From positions 124,001-188,000 of the forward strand of contig JADJDM010000012.1 in assembly GCA_016702705.1 (NCBI GenBank): 64,000 bases of DNA. Reading direction: 5' to 3'. The DNA is from Bacteroidota bacterium (lineage in GTDB: Bacteria > Bacteroidota > Bacteroidia > B-17B0 > Aurantibacillaceae). Position numbers and translations under genes: made by a program. Numbering within the stretch: position 1 is the stretch's first letter; each line of letters opens with the position of its first letter. The notes under the pieces were generated by a model. It made no database searches. It had not been told where the DNA came from and saw nothing but the letters and a program-made list of their open reading frames with translations. Below, piece by piece: positions 19,825 through 28,825 of the stretch.

Positions 19825-20886
19825 TTATAAGATACCTTGTCTGTAAGCTTGCCAAATAGCTGTTACAGCTAAATTTAATAATGCTAATGGAATTAAAATT
19901 CTCCAACCTAAATTCATTAACTGGTCGTAGCGGAATCTTGGAACTGTCCAACGAATCCACATGAACACAGAAATGAAAATAAATATTTTAACGAAGTAAC
20001 AAACCATTCCAATTAATGCAAATGCATCTGCCGGTACTGAACCTCTGTATAAATTCTCGAACCACTCAGGCATATTGTATCCGCCAAAATAAACACCCGC
20101 CATAATTGCAGAAGAGATGAACATGTTGATGTACTCAGCAAATAAAAACAAACCTAATTTCATTGAAGAGTACTCTGTGTGATATCCACCAACTAACTCA
20201 GCCTCACACTCAGGTAAATCAAATGGTGCACGATTTGTTTCTGCTAACGCACACACGAAGAAAATAATAAAACCAAGAGGTTGCCATACAATGTTAGCAA
20301 CACCACCATCACCTTGAGCAGTTATTATTTCGTTCAGGCTTAAAGAACCACCTGCAGAAATTACTAACGCAATAACTGCTAATCCCATTGCAACTTCGTA
20401 AGAAATCATTTGTGATGATGCACGAATAGCTCCTAATAATGCAAACTTATTATTTGATGCCCAGCCTCCAATCATGATTCCATAAACACCAACAGAAACA
20501 ACACCTAATAAATACAATACACCGATATTTAAATCTGCAATTTGTAAACTAAAGACATCTCCATTATCTAAATGCAATGGACGTCCCCAAGGAATAACAG
20601 CTCCCGTCATTAAAGCAGTAATCATTACCAAAGAAGGCCCGAGTACAAATAAAAATTTATTTGAAACATTAGGAATAATTTCTTCCTTGAAAAATAATTT
20701 TCCACCATCAGCTAATGGTTGCAATAAACCAAAAGGTCCTGCACGTTTCGGGCCGTAACGGTCTTGCAATAAACCTGCAAACTTACGTTCCCACCAAGTT
20801 GAATAAGCTGCAATACCTAATGATATAGCAAACACAGCTACACATATAATTGCCTTGTAAATAAAATAACTCCAAATAATTAACAT
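19825..20886 (-). CDS. nuoH: NADH-quinone oxidoreductase subunit H
   Basis: A 353-residue membrane subunit at the quinone entry. Conserved loops are WWERKFAGLLQDRYGPKRAGPFGLLQPLADGGKLFFKE (start of the protein), ETNRAPFDLPECEAELVGGYHTEYS and the late RWTVPRFRYDQLMNLGW. The start is 1 bp after the nuoG stop, so translation is probably coupled. Confidence 0.97.
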   Translation of the reverse strand: MLIIWSYFIYKAIICVAVFAISLGIAAYSTWWERKFAGLLQDRYGPKRAGPFGLLQPLADGGKLFFKEEIIPNVSNKFLFVLGPSLVMITALMTGAVIPWGRPLHLDNGDVFSLQIADLNIGVLYLLGVVSVGVYGIMIGGWASNNKFALLGAIRASSQMISYEVAMGLAVIALVISAGGSLSLNEIITAQGDGGVANIVWQPLGFIIFFVCALAETNRAPFDLPECEAELVGGYHTEYSSMKLGLFLFAEYINMFISSAIMAGVYFGGYNMPEWFENLYRGSVPADAFALIGMVCYFVKIFIFISVFMWIRWTVPRFRYDQLMNLGWRILIPLALLNLAVTAIWQAYRQGIL

Positions 20887-20887
20887 A

Positions 20888-21877
20888 CTATGGTTGTTTG
20901 TTTATGTCCATAAATCCTAAAGCCTTTTGTTGTTTCATTATATTCACTTTTAAAACATTTAAGCTATTATAATGATTTTGAGAAATTACCGAATGTCTTT
21001 CCACTTGTGTTGGACCTTCGATAACCCAATCCGTTTTTTTCTTTTTATCGTAACGGCATGTATTGCAAATAAAATCTTCTACCTCACCCCACTGATCTTT
21101 ACGAGCTGTTACACGTAAAATTTCTTCGCCCTTTAACCACAAACGTACATGACCTTTGCATTTAGGATTTTCACAATCTCTGTGAGCATCCATTGGCTTA
21201 GTAAACCAAACACGTTGTTTAAATCGGAATGTTTTATCTGTTAATGCGCCAACTGGGCAAACATCAATTACGTTTCCTGAAAAATCATTGTCGATTGCTT
21301 TCTCGATGTAAGTAGAAATTTCAGCATTATCACCACGATGAAGAACACCATGCACACGGCCATCTGTAATTTGTTCGCAGGTTTTAACACAACGGAAACA
21401 CATGATACATCTGTTCATGTGTAATTTTACTTTATCACCAATATCAATTGGATCAAATTCTCTTCTTTTAAATTCGTAACGTGTAGTTGCAGCTCCGTGT
21501 CCGTATCCTAAATCTTGTAAATCGCACTCACCTGCTTGGTCGCAAACGGGGCAATCCAAAGGATGGTTCATTAACAAAAACTCAACAACACCTTTACGCG
21601 CTTCTAATACTTCAGGTGAAGTAACATTTTGCACAACCATTCCATCCATTACCTCTGTACGGCATGATGCAACTGGTTTAGGCATTGGTGTAGGATTGGC
21701 AGTACTACCTTGTGTTACTTTTACAATACAAGTACGGCAATAACCACCGCTTGTTTTTAACTTGCTGTAGTAGCACATAGTTGGCGGAGCTACCTCCGGA
21801 CCAATCATCCTTGCTGCTTGTAGAATAGTTGTTCCCTTAGGCACATCTATTTCTATTCCGTCTATTGTTACTTTCAT
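20888..21877 (-). CDS. nuoG: NADH-quinone oxidoreductase subunit G, short form (Fe-S domain only)
   Basis: Only 329 residues, against roughly 700-900 in most bacteria. Present are the N-terminal 2Fe-2S domain (GGYCRTCIVKV, SCRTEV), the His-Cys3 4Fe-4S motif HPLDCPVCDQAGECDLQ, and a further Cys set in MNRCIMCFRCVKTCEQ with VIDVCPVGAL. The molybdopterin-oxidoreductase-like C-terminal domain is absent: the protein ends after a Cys-containing segment (CENPKCKGH, FICNTCRYD). There is no remnant of the missing domain downstream, because nuoH begins 1 bp later. To my knowledge short NuoG is common in this phylum, so this is not a local truncation. Confidence 0.93.
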   Translation of the reverse strand: MKVTIDGIEIDVPKGTTILQAARMIGPEVAPPTMCYYSKLKTSGGYCRTCIVKVTQGSTANPTPMPKPVASCRTEVMDGMVVQNVTSPEVLEARKGVVEFLLMNHPLDCPVCDQAGECDLQDLGYGHGAATTRYEFKRREFDPIDIGDKVKLHMNRCIMCFRCVKTCEQITDGRVHGVLHRGDNAEISTYIEKAIDNDFSGNVIDVCPVGALTDKTFRFKQRVWFTKPMDAHRDCENPKCKGHVRLWLKGEEILRVTARKDQWGEVEDFICNTCRYDKKKKTDWVIEGPTQVERHSVISQNHYNSLNVLKVNIMKQQKALGFMDINKQP

Positions 21878-21919
21878 TATATCTGTAATTCTTAATTACT
21901 ATAAATATCTATCAACTTT

Positions 21920-23356
21920 TTACTTACCTCTTTTCAATTGAAAATTCACAGGAAACATATACGCAACCCTAACAGGTATTCCATTTTGTTTACCTGGAGT
22001 CCAAGTTGGCATAAGTCCCAAAACCCTTAATGCTTCTTTATCAATGGAACTACAACCACCCGACTTTAAAATTTGTTTATCATATACAACACCATTAACT
22101 CCTACTACAAATTTTACAAAAACCTTCCCTTGACAACCACTTTCTTTAGCCTCATTAGGATAGTTCATGTTTTCAGCAATAAACATCATTAATTTATCAT
22201 TGCCACCTGGAAACTGAGGCATTTCCTCTACAACAGTAAAAACCTCATTTGTATCTATATTCTTTACTGGCTCTAATGCAATATTATCACAGTATTTTTT
22301 AATTAATTGATCTTTATCATTTTTTCCTAACAACCTTATTTCATTCCAATATTCGCAAGCAACTTTGGTTCTTCCCATTTTTAAATAGATAACTCCAATA
22401 TTATATAAGGCGTCTATATCCTTAGGGTTGTAGAACAAACTATTTTCGTAATAATACAAAGCCTTGTCTAATTTGTTTTTTTCAAAAAATTCTGCGCCTT
22501 TATTATACCAATAATCATCAAAAGCTTTACACTCTAGATTCGAAATATTATCTTCATAATTAGCACCCTCCTTTTCTATATATCTTTCATAATATGCTGT
22601 GGTTGTATATTGTATCTTTTTCCCATTTTTCATTGCTGGACTATATCTAGGAAGATTTTTGTAATAATTTACTGTAAAAGTATCCATATTCGAGCCCCCA
22701 CTAATTATTACATTAGTTGAAGTAACGAATCCATTTGTGTCTATCGTATATTGAATATATGTTTTAGAACCCTTGCCTTTCAATAAATAATTATTATCAT
22801 TCCAGAACTTTTCACCATAGCTATCTTTTACCTTATCTCCCCCAATTATTTCTGGCAGTTTATCACAATTAACAGGAATGTAAAATTCTTGTCCCGTAAT
22901 AAAATTTCTTTTCCGCTCTTCACAATACTTTTTTAAATCGTTATCTTTCAACTGAGAATCTGGAGAGTGCTCTCTATATTGCTTCATGCCCCATACTATG
23001 ACGAATGGATAATTACAAACATATTCAATTGGCTCACCATTTTTAAGAGCCGGTAACCAATTTGGCATTTTAGAAACCATAATTAAAACGGATGAGTCAA
23101 TTCTTTCATTACCACAACTTTCCGCTAAATTAAATTTCTTTATTTTTCCTTCTCTATTAAATTCTAAATTGATAAAAACTGTTCCATCAATAAAATAATC
23201 ACTCTTTTTTATTTCCGGGTACGCAAAATTCTCATCAATATATGTTTGCAATCCAATTCTCCCTCCAGGAAATTGCGGATATACAATACCAGAATAAGTC
23301 TCCTGACTATGACAGTAAACTGAAATAAAAATAAATATGTAAAATATTAGTTTCAC
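21920..23356 (-). CDS. TonB-family protein with three TonB C-terminal-like modules and a TPR region, embedded in nuo
   Basis: 478 residues with an N-terminal signal peptide (ends near CHSQ) and no other obvious membrane helix. Three TonB-C-like modules are visible: ~26-122 (YPQFPGG...GTVFINLEFNREGKI...MPNWLPALKNG), ~155-260 (KTYIQYTIDTNGFV...SPAMKNGK) and ~385-478 (MPQFPGGNDKL...KVFVKFVVGVNGVV...MPTWTPGKQNG). Between the last two is a TPR-like stretch (~285-345). Such proteins usually deliver energy to TonB-dependent receptors, but the lack of an N-terminal anchor argues for a periplasmic partner role. It begins 3 bp after the nuoF stop and ends 42 bp before nuoG, so it is probably co-transcribed with complex I. 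Confidence 0.82.
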   Translation of the reverse strand: MKLIFYIFIFISVYCHSQETYSGIVYPQFPGGRIGLQTYIDENFAYPEIKKSDYFIDGTVFINLEFNREGKIKKFNLAESCGNERIDSSVLIMVSKMPNWLPALKNGEPIEYVCNYPFVIVWGMKQYREHSPDSQLKDNDLKKYCEERKRNFITGQEFYIPVNCDKLPEIIGGDKVKDSYGEKFWNDNNYLLKGKGSKTYIQYTIDTNGFVTSTNVIISGGSNMDTFTVNYYKNLPRYSPAMKNGKKIQYTTTAYYERYIEKEGANYEDNISNLECKAFDDYWYNKGAEFFEKNKLDKALYYYENSLFYNPKDIDALYNIGVIYLKMGRTKVACEYWNEIRLLGKNDKDQLIKKYCDNIALEPVKNIDTNEVFTVVEEMPQFPGGNDKLMMFIAENMNYPNEAKESGCQGKVFVKFVVGVNGVVYDKQILKSGGCSSIDKEALRVLGLMPTWTPGKQNGIPVRVAYMFPVNFQLKRGK

Positions 23357-23359
23357 CTA

Positions 23360-24703
23360 TTAAGCTTCTTGTAAATTATTTAATCTAAAATAATGTTTCA
23401 CATCTTTAATGTTCTTTGGATTTTTTACGTAATCAATAAACTCATGTTTAAAGTGACGTAAAGCAGCAGCTACAGGCCATGCAGCAGCTTCACCTAAAGG
23501 ACAAATTGTTTTTCCTTCTATCTTACTTTGGATATCCCATAACAATTCAACATCTGCTTCAGTTCCTCTGCCATCCAAAATTTTCTTCAAAATCTTTTCC
23601 ATCCAACCTGTTCCTTCACGGCAAGGAGAGCATTGACCGCACGACTCATGATGATAGAAACGAGAGAAAGTAAATAAATTTTTAACGATGCTTGTGTCTT
23701 CATCCATTACAATAAATCCACCAGAACCTAACATAGTTCCTGTTTGGAAACCACCATCACCAAGACTTTCATAAGTCATTAAACGAGGTTCACCTTTAGC
23801 ATTTTTTAAAATTAATTCCGTTGGTAAAATTGGAACAGAAGAACCACCGGCAACAACTGCTTTCATTTTTTTACCATTACGAATTCCACCACAATATTCT
23901 TCGCTATAAATAAATTCTTCAACTGGAATTCCTAATTCAATTTCATACACACCCGGTTTATTAATATGCCCCGATGCAGAAATTAATTTTGTTCCTGTTG
24001 ATCTTCCAATACCGATTTTTGCATACTCTTCTCCACCCATGTTTACGATTGGGCATACAGCAGCAATTGTTTCAACATTGTTTACCACAGTTGGGCAACC
24101 CCATAAACCTGCTACTGCTGGAAATGGTGGCTTAATACGTGGGTTACCACGCTTACCTTCTAATGATTCTAATAACGCCGTTTCTTCTCCACAGATGTAT
24201 GCTCCACCTCCAACTTGCACTGAGCAGTCGTGAGAAAAATCTGAACCTAAAATGTTTTTTCCTAATAAACCTGCAGCGTATGCTTCTTCAATTGCTTTTT
24301 CAACAATACGAGCAACATAAAAATATTCGCCACGAATATAGATGTAAGATGTTTTTGCACCCAATGCATAAGAAGAAGTAATCATACCTTCAATTAATGC
24401 ATGAGGAATTTTCTCCATCAAGTAACGATCTTTAAAAGTTCCTGGTTCTGATTCATCTGCATTACAAACTAAGTAACGCGGAACGCCTTCGGGCTTTGCA
24501 AGAAAACTCCATTTTAAACCTGTTGGAAAACCTGCTCCACCTCTACCACGCAAGCCTGATTTTTTTACCTCATCAGTAACTTGATCAGGAGTCATTGTTT
24601 TTAATGCTTTCTCTAAAGAAGCATAACCACCATGCGCACGATACACATCCAATGTATGAATGTTAGGTACGTGATCGTTGTGTATTAATAATTTTTTGCC
24701 CAT
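23360..24703 (-). CDS. nuoF: NADH-quinone oxidoreductase subunit F (FMN and NADH binding)
   Basis: 447 residues. It shows the FMN/NADH glycine-rich loop (GLRGRGGAGFPTGLKW), the NADH-site stretch CNADESEPGTFKDR, the SLBB-type region, and the N3 4Fe-4S motif ESCGQCSPCREG with a distal Cys in TICPLGEAAAWP. It receives hydride from NADH and passes electrons through the cluster chain. Confidence 0.97.
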   Translation of the reverse strand: MGKKLLIHNDHVPNIHTLDVYRAHGGYASLEKALKTMTPDQVTDEVKKSGLRGRGGAGFPTGLKWSFLAKPEGVPRYLVCNADESEPGTFKDRYLMEKIPHALIEGMITSSYALGAKTSYIYIRGEYFYVARIVEKAIEEAYAAGLLGKNILGSDFSHDCSVQVGGGAYICGEETALLESLEGKRGNPRIKPPFPAVAGLWGCPTVVNNVETIAAVCPIVNMGGEEYAKIGIGRSTGTKLISASGHINKPGVYEIELGIPVEEFIYSEEYCGGIRNGKKMKAVVAGGSSVPILPTELILKNAKGEPRLMTYESLGDGGFQTGTMLGSGGFIVMDEDTSIVKNLFTFSRFYHHESCGQCSPCREGTGWMEKILKKILDGRGTEADVELLWDIQSKIEGKTICPLGEAAAWPVAAALRHFKHEFIDYVKNPKNIKDVKHYFRLNNLQEA

Positions 24704-24716
24704 CGCTTAACGCAAA

Positions 24717-25298
24717 TTATAATGTGTTGTGATAATCTTTATCTGTGTAACTTCTTAAACGACCTTCGTTTTTATATTGCTCTAATAAAGCATCAACTTT
24801 TTCGAAAGTTAAATTTTCATGATAAGATGCTCCGCATTGTAACATTGGTGCTGTTCCGCAAGAACCTAAGCACTCAGCTGTTTTCAATGTAAACATTCCA
24901 TCCTTAGTTGTTTCACCAACTTTAATGTTTAACTTTTTCTCGATATAACGAACAATGTCCTCTGCACCGTTTAACCAACAAGAACTTGTTTGGCAAACTT
25001 CTAATACACATTTACCAACTGGTTTTAAATTGTACATCGTATAAAACGATGCAACTTCAAAAACCTCGATTGGTTTAATGTGTAATACCTCAGCAACGTA
25101 ATCCATTACTTCCGGACTTAACCATCCGCCAAACTCAGCTTGTGCAACATGTAACACAGGCAATAGAGCCGACTTTTGTTTTCCTTCAGGATATTTGCTA
25201 ATAATTGTTTGAACCGTTTTCATTGCCTCCTCGCTGAATTTTATTTCAGCTCGCTTAGCTTTGTCGAAATTTTGTGTTCCGTGAACTTGTGCGCCCAT
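24717..25298 (-). CDS. nuoE: NADH-quinone oxidoreductase subunit E (2Fe-2S)
   Basis: 193 residues of thioredoxin-like fold with the four cluster ligands in CQTSSC and CLGSC (N1a cluster). The VASFYTMYNLKPVGK stretch is typical. It lies 13 bp upstream of nuoF and 2 bp downstream of the aquaporin gene. Confidence 0.96.
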   Translation of the reverse strand: MGAQVHGTQNFDKAKRAEIKFSEEAMKTVQTIISKYPEGKQKSALLPVLHVAQAEFGGWLSPEVMDYVAEVLHIKPIEVFEVASFYTMYNLKPVGKCVLEVCQTSSCWLNGAEDIVRYIEKKLNIKVGETTKDGMFTLKTAECLGSCGTAPMLQCGASYHENLTFEKVDALLEQYKNEGRLRSYTDKDYHNTL

Positions 25299-25300
25299 TG

Positions 25301-25996
25301 TTATTTATCAGTTTTTTCGAATACGTTTTTATATACTAAACCTGCTGCTACAGCGCCTAAAATTGGCGCTACCCAAAACAACCACAATTGCTGAATTGCC
25401 CAGCCTCCTGCAAATATTGCCTGACTAGTGCTTCGAGCAGGATTTACAGAAGTGTTTGTGATTGGAATACTAATAAGATGAATTAAAATAAGTCCTAAAC
25501 CAATTGCTAATCCCGCAAATCCAGAAGGAGCTAATTTATCGGTTGAGCCAATGATGATGATTAAGAAAATAAAAGTTAAAACAAATTCAATTAAAAATGC
25601 CGACATCATATTATAGCCATTTGGAGAATGTTCGCCATAACCATTTGATGCAAAACCTCCTTCTAATGAAAATGCAGAGTTACCTGAAGCAATTACATAA
25701 AGCATTGCACCTGCAAATAATCCACCACACACTTGAGAAATAATATAAGGGAAAACATCAGAAGACTTTACTCTTCCGCCAGCCCATAAACCGATGGTAA
25801 CTGCGGGATTTAAATGTGCTCCTGAAATATGACCAATTGAATAAGCCATTGTAACAACAGTTAAACCAAATGCAATTGATACACCCGTAAAGCCAATTCC
25901 CAAATCAGGATATGCAGCGGCAAAGATTGCGCTTCCGCAACCACCGAACACTAACCAAAATGTTCCAATAAATTCTGCAATTCCTTTTTTTACCAT
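25301..25996 (-). CDS. aqpZ: Aquaporin (MIP family), AqpZ-like, embedded in nuo
   Basis: 231 residues with six predicted membrane helices and the two half-helix NPA motifs, SGAHLNPAVTIG and NTSVNPARSTSQA. An Arg directly follows the second NPA, as in the water-selective filter. The N-terminal EFIGTFWLVFGGCGSAI matches AqpZ-type channels. It sits between nuoD (11-bp gap) and nuoE (2-bp gap), too tight for its own promoter, so it is expressed with complex I. Water channel function is inferred from the family; small solutes are possible. Confidence 0.93.
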   Translation of the reverse strand: MVKKGIAEFIGTFWLVFGGCGSAIFAAAYPDLGIGFTGVSIAFGLTVVTMAYSIGHISGAHLNPAVTIGLWAGGRVKSSDVFPYIISQVCGGLFAGAMLYVIASGNSAFSLEGGFASNGYGEHSPNGYNMMSAFLIEFVLTFIFLIIIIGSTDKLAPSGFAGLAIGLGLILIHLISIPITNTSVNPARSTSQAIFAGGWAIQQLWLFWVAPILGAVAAGLVYKNVFEKTDK

Positions 25997-26007
25997 TGTC
26001 GTTGTTT

Positions 26008-27213
26008 TTATGCGTCTAATTCACCTGCAATAACGTTCATACTACTCATAGTAATAATTGCATCACTCAACATTTTTCCTTTAATCATTTCAGGATATGC
26101 TTGATAATAAATAAAGCATGGTCTCCTGAAATGCAATCTATAAGGCGTTCTACCTCCATCACTAATTAAGTAAAATCCTAACTCACCATTTCCACCTTCA
26201 ACTGCATGGTATACTTCTCCTTTAGGAATATCAGTTTCACCCATCACAATTTTAAAGTGGTAGATTAACGCTTCCATATTATTATAAACTTCATCTTTTG
26301 GAGGAAGGAAAAAATCAGGAACATCAGCACGGCAAGATCCTTCTGGTAATTTTTTAATTGCTTGTTTAATAATGCTTAATGATTCCCACATTTCTTTTTG
26401 GCGAACCATGAAACGATCATATGTATCTCCACTAATTCCAATTGGAATAGTAAATTCAAAATCTTGGTAAGATGAATAAGGATTTGCAACGCGCACATCA
26501 TAATCAACTCCGGCAGCTCTTAAGTTTGGCCCAGTAAAACTGTAAGATAAAGCCATCTCCGCAGAAATAGGTCCAACATTTACAGTTCTATCCATAAATA
26601 TTTTGTTACGCTCAACTAAGGCAGTAAACTCATTTAATGCAGCAGGGAAACCTTCAAGAAACTCATTAATTAAATCCCAAACTTTTTTTGTCCATTCCTT
26701 TTCAAAACCACCAATGCGACAAATATTTGTTGTTAAACGTGCGCCACAAATATTCTCGAAAATATCATATACTTTTTCTCTCCATTGAAACATGTAGAAG
26801 TAACCTGTTGCTGCCCCTGTATCAACAGCAATTACAGTATTACAAATAATATGATCAGATATACGAGCAAGCTCCATTATGATAACACGTAAATACTCTG
26901 CACGTTTTGGTAATTCAATCTTCAATAATTTTTCCACTGTCATGTGCCAACCCATATTGTTGATTGGAGATGAACAATAGTTTAAACGATCAGTAATTGG
27001 TGTAATTTGAGCATACGGTCTGCGCTCAGCTAACTTCTCAAATGCACGATGAATGTATCCAACAGTTGGTGTAGCTTCAATAATAGTCTCACCATCCATC
27101 TTTAGTACATTTTGGAAAATACCATGTGTAGCAGGATGCGTAGGCCCAAGATTAAGAATGGAATATTCTTTTTCTTCAACTGTACTATTTGTATTTGTTT
27201 CTTTCTTACTCAT
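26008..27213 (-). CDS. nuoD: NADH-quinone oxidoreductase subunit D
   Basis: 401 residues, the 49-kDa subunit homologous to hydrogenase large subunits and forming much of the quinone cavity. Motifs: LGPTHPATHG near the N-terminus, GYIHRAFEKLAE, and the closing MSSMNVIAGELDA. ATG at 27213 is chosen over a TTG two codons earlier. It is a separate gene from nuoC, not the NuoCD fusion of enterobacteria. Confidence 0.96.
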   Translation of the reverse strand: MSKKETNTNSTVEEKEYSILNLGPTHPATHGIFQNVLKMDGETIIEATPTVGYIHRAFEKLAERRPYAQITPITDRLNYCSSPINNMGWHMTVEKLLKIELPKRAEYLRVIIMELARISDHIICNTVIAVDTGAATGYFYMFQWREKVYDIFENICGARLTTNICRIGGFEKEWTKKVWDLINEFLEGFPAALNEFTALVERNKIFMDRTVNVGPISAEMALSYSFTGPNLRAAGVDYDVRVANPYSSYQDFEFTIPIGISGDTYDRFMVRQKEMWESLSIIKQAIKKLPEGSCRADVPDFFLPPKDEVYNNMEALIYHFKIVMGETDIPKGEVYHAVEGGNGELGFYLISDGGRTPYRLHFRRPCFIYYQAYPEMIKGKMLSDAIITMSSMNVIAGELDA

Positions 27214-27221
27214 ATTCAAGT

Positions 27222-27270
27222 ATTGAGTTGTTGAATTATTGAGTTGTTTTTTTCAATTCAACAACTCAAT
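27222..27270. repeat. Simple-sequence inverted repeat between nuoC and nuoD
   Basis: ATTGAGTTGTTGAATT at 27222-27237 is the exact reverse complement of 27255-27270, a 16-bp perfect stem. The loop contains another ATTGAGTTG, so the arm is itself made of a short repeat. The T-run lies in the loop, not after the stem, which argues against a standard terminator. Confidence 0.85.
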
Positions 27271-27283
27271 AATTCATTCATTT

Positions 27284-27784
27284 TTATCTTCCAAACATTT
27301 TATCACTCTTATCATCTCTACTTTGATCTTCGAGCGGGTATTCTTTTCTTAAAGGAAAAATATCCATTTCATCCACGTTTAAAATACGTTTTAGATTTGG
27401 ATGCCCTTTAAATTTAACTCCGAAAAAATCATAAGATTCACGTTCCATCCAATTTGCACCTGGCCACAAGTCAGTAGCTGTAGGTACATCAGGATGATTC
27501 ATGTCAACAAAAGTTTTTATTCGCACTCTATAGTTCTTCATCATGTTATGCAAATGATAAATAACACCTAAATGTTTTTCATCTTCTGTTTGCATAGCCG
27601 TTAGGTCTGTAAGAAAATGAAAATTTAATTCTTCATCATTCTTTAAAAAACTTAATACATCATGAATTTTGTTGTGATGAATAGTAAACACAGGAAAATC
27701 ATAAAGTAATTCAGCCGACAAAACATCAGCGCCAAATTGTGCACTTAATTTTTCTGAAACTTTATTTAATAAATCTTGACTCAT
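27284..27784 (-). CDS. nuoC: NADH-quinone oxidoreductase subunit C
   Basis: 166 residues, the 30-kDa subunit. The signature is near the C-terminus: RESYDFFGVKFKGHPNLKRIL and FPLRKEYPLEDQ. It lies between the DUF805 gene (20-bp gap) and nuoD, from which it is separated by a 16-bp-stem inverted repeat. Confidence 0.95.
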   Translation of the reverse strand: MSQDLLNKVSEKLSAQFGADVLSAELLYDFPVFTIHHNKIHDVLSFLKNDEELNFHFLTDLTAMQTEDEKHLGVIYHLHNMMKNYRVRIKTFVDMNHPDVPTATDLWPGANWMERESYDFFGVKFKGHPNLKRILNVDEMDIFPLRKEYPLEDQSRDDKSDKMFGR

Positions 27785-27804
27785 TTTTTATTGTAGGTTT
27801 TGTC

Positions 27805-28191
27805 TTAATTGTTTTCCAAAGCTTTTGGATTTGGTCCATACTCATTATCTCCTGGAGTACTATCGGTTGCCAATAATACTAACAACCAAATTGGTCCTGC
27901 TAATGGAATTAATGAAACAAAATAGTACCAACCACTTTTGCCCGAATCATGCAAGCATCTAACTAATACGGCAAGTGAAGGAACAATTGAGCCTAACATG
28001 TAAATAAAAATTAATGCTCCAAAAATCATAGCGAATAGGCCTGAACCAGCAGCTGCGCTAACAAATACTAAAACGTATAAAACCAATGTTATAAGAAAAT
28101 TCATAAGAGCAAAATACCAATATTCGCTTCTTCTTGCTCTTCCTGTAAATGTTGCATACTTTTTAAATGCCATTAACCAATAATTTATCAT
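27805..28191 (-). CDS. DUF805 small membrane protein, embedded in nuo
   Basis: 128 residues with three or four hydrophobic helices and the DUF805 hallmarks: an N-terminal YATFTGRARRSEYWYFALMN, a central RCLHDSGKSGWYY, and a late LATDSTPGDNEYGPNP. The function of DUF805 is unknown. It lies between nuoB and nuoC with gaps of 53 and 20 bp. Confidence 0.9.
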   Translation of the reverse strand: MINYWLMAFKKYATFTGRARRSEYWYFALMNFLITLVLYVLVFVSAAAGSGLFAMIFGALIFIYMLGSIVPSLAVLVRCLHDSGKSGWYYFVSLIPLAGPIWLLVLLATDSTPGDNEYGPNPKALENN

Positions 28192-28244
28192 AGCTTTTTG
28201 TTTTTAAGGGTTTATATTTAAGATTAAAAGAACGTTTGAGTTTA

Positions 28245-28808
28245 TTATTCTATACCGTAATTATTCAACATACGTTTGTACTCAGCAGAATTTCTTCTTC
28301 TGAATGATTCGTTTTTAGCAAGCTCTTGTATTTTCATGATGCCTTCCAAGTATTGCTCTGGACGTGGCGGACAGCCTGGCACATAAACATCAACAGGAAT
28401 GATTTTATCAATTCCTTGTAGTACTGAATAAGTATCAAAAATACCACCAGTACATGCACAAGCACCAACTGCAATTACCCAACGTGGTTCTGCCATTTGC
28501 TCATATACTTGGCGTAATGTAGGTCCCATTTTTTTTGCAATGGTTCCCATTACCATTAATAAATCTGCTTGACGAGGAGAGAAACTTAAACGCTCCATAC
28601 CAAAACGAGCTAAGTCATAACCTGCAGCAGCAGTAGCCATAAACTCAATACCACAACATGAAGTTGCAAATGGTAAAGGCCATAATGAATTAGCGCGTGC
28701 TAGTCCAATTACATCTTCTGCCTTTGTTGCAAAAAAACCAGGGCCCTCAAGTCCTGCGGGTGATTTGGCAATTTCTATTTTCGTTCTTTTTGTAATTTCT
28801 TTTGACAT
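28245..28808 (-). CDS. nuoB: NADH-quinone oxidoreductase subunit B (N2 cluster)
   Basis: 187 residues. The N2 4Fe-4S ligands are the tandem Cys in ATSCCGIEFM, the Cys in VGACACTGG, and the Cys in YVPGCPPRPE. N2 is the last cluster before quinone. The gap to nuoA holds an 18-bp imperfect inverted repeat. Confidence 0.97.
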   Translation of the reverse strand: MSKEITKRTKIEIAKSPAGLEGPGFFATKAEDVIGLARANSLWPLPFATSCCGIEFMATAAAGYDLARFGMERLSFSPRQADLLMVMGTIAKKMGPTLRQVYEQMAEPRWVIAVGACACTGGIFDTYSVLQGIDKIIPVDVYVPGCPPRPEQYLEGIMKIQELAKNESFRRRNSAEYKRMLNNYGIE

Positions 28809-28825
28809 TTTTATTTTAGATTTTA

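Noticed and set aside
27222..27270. Inverted repeat as a terminator ending the nuoA-nuoD transcript
   Set aside because: It lies between nuoD and nuoC within the operon, and the T-run is in the loop rather than after the stem.
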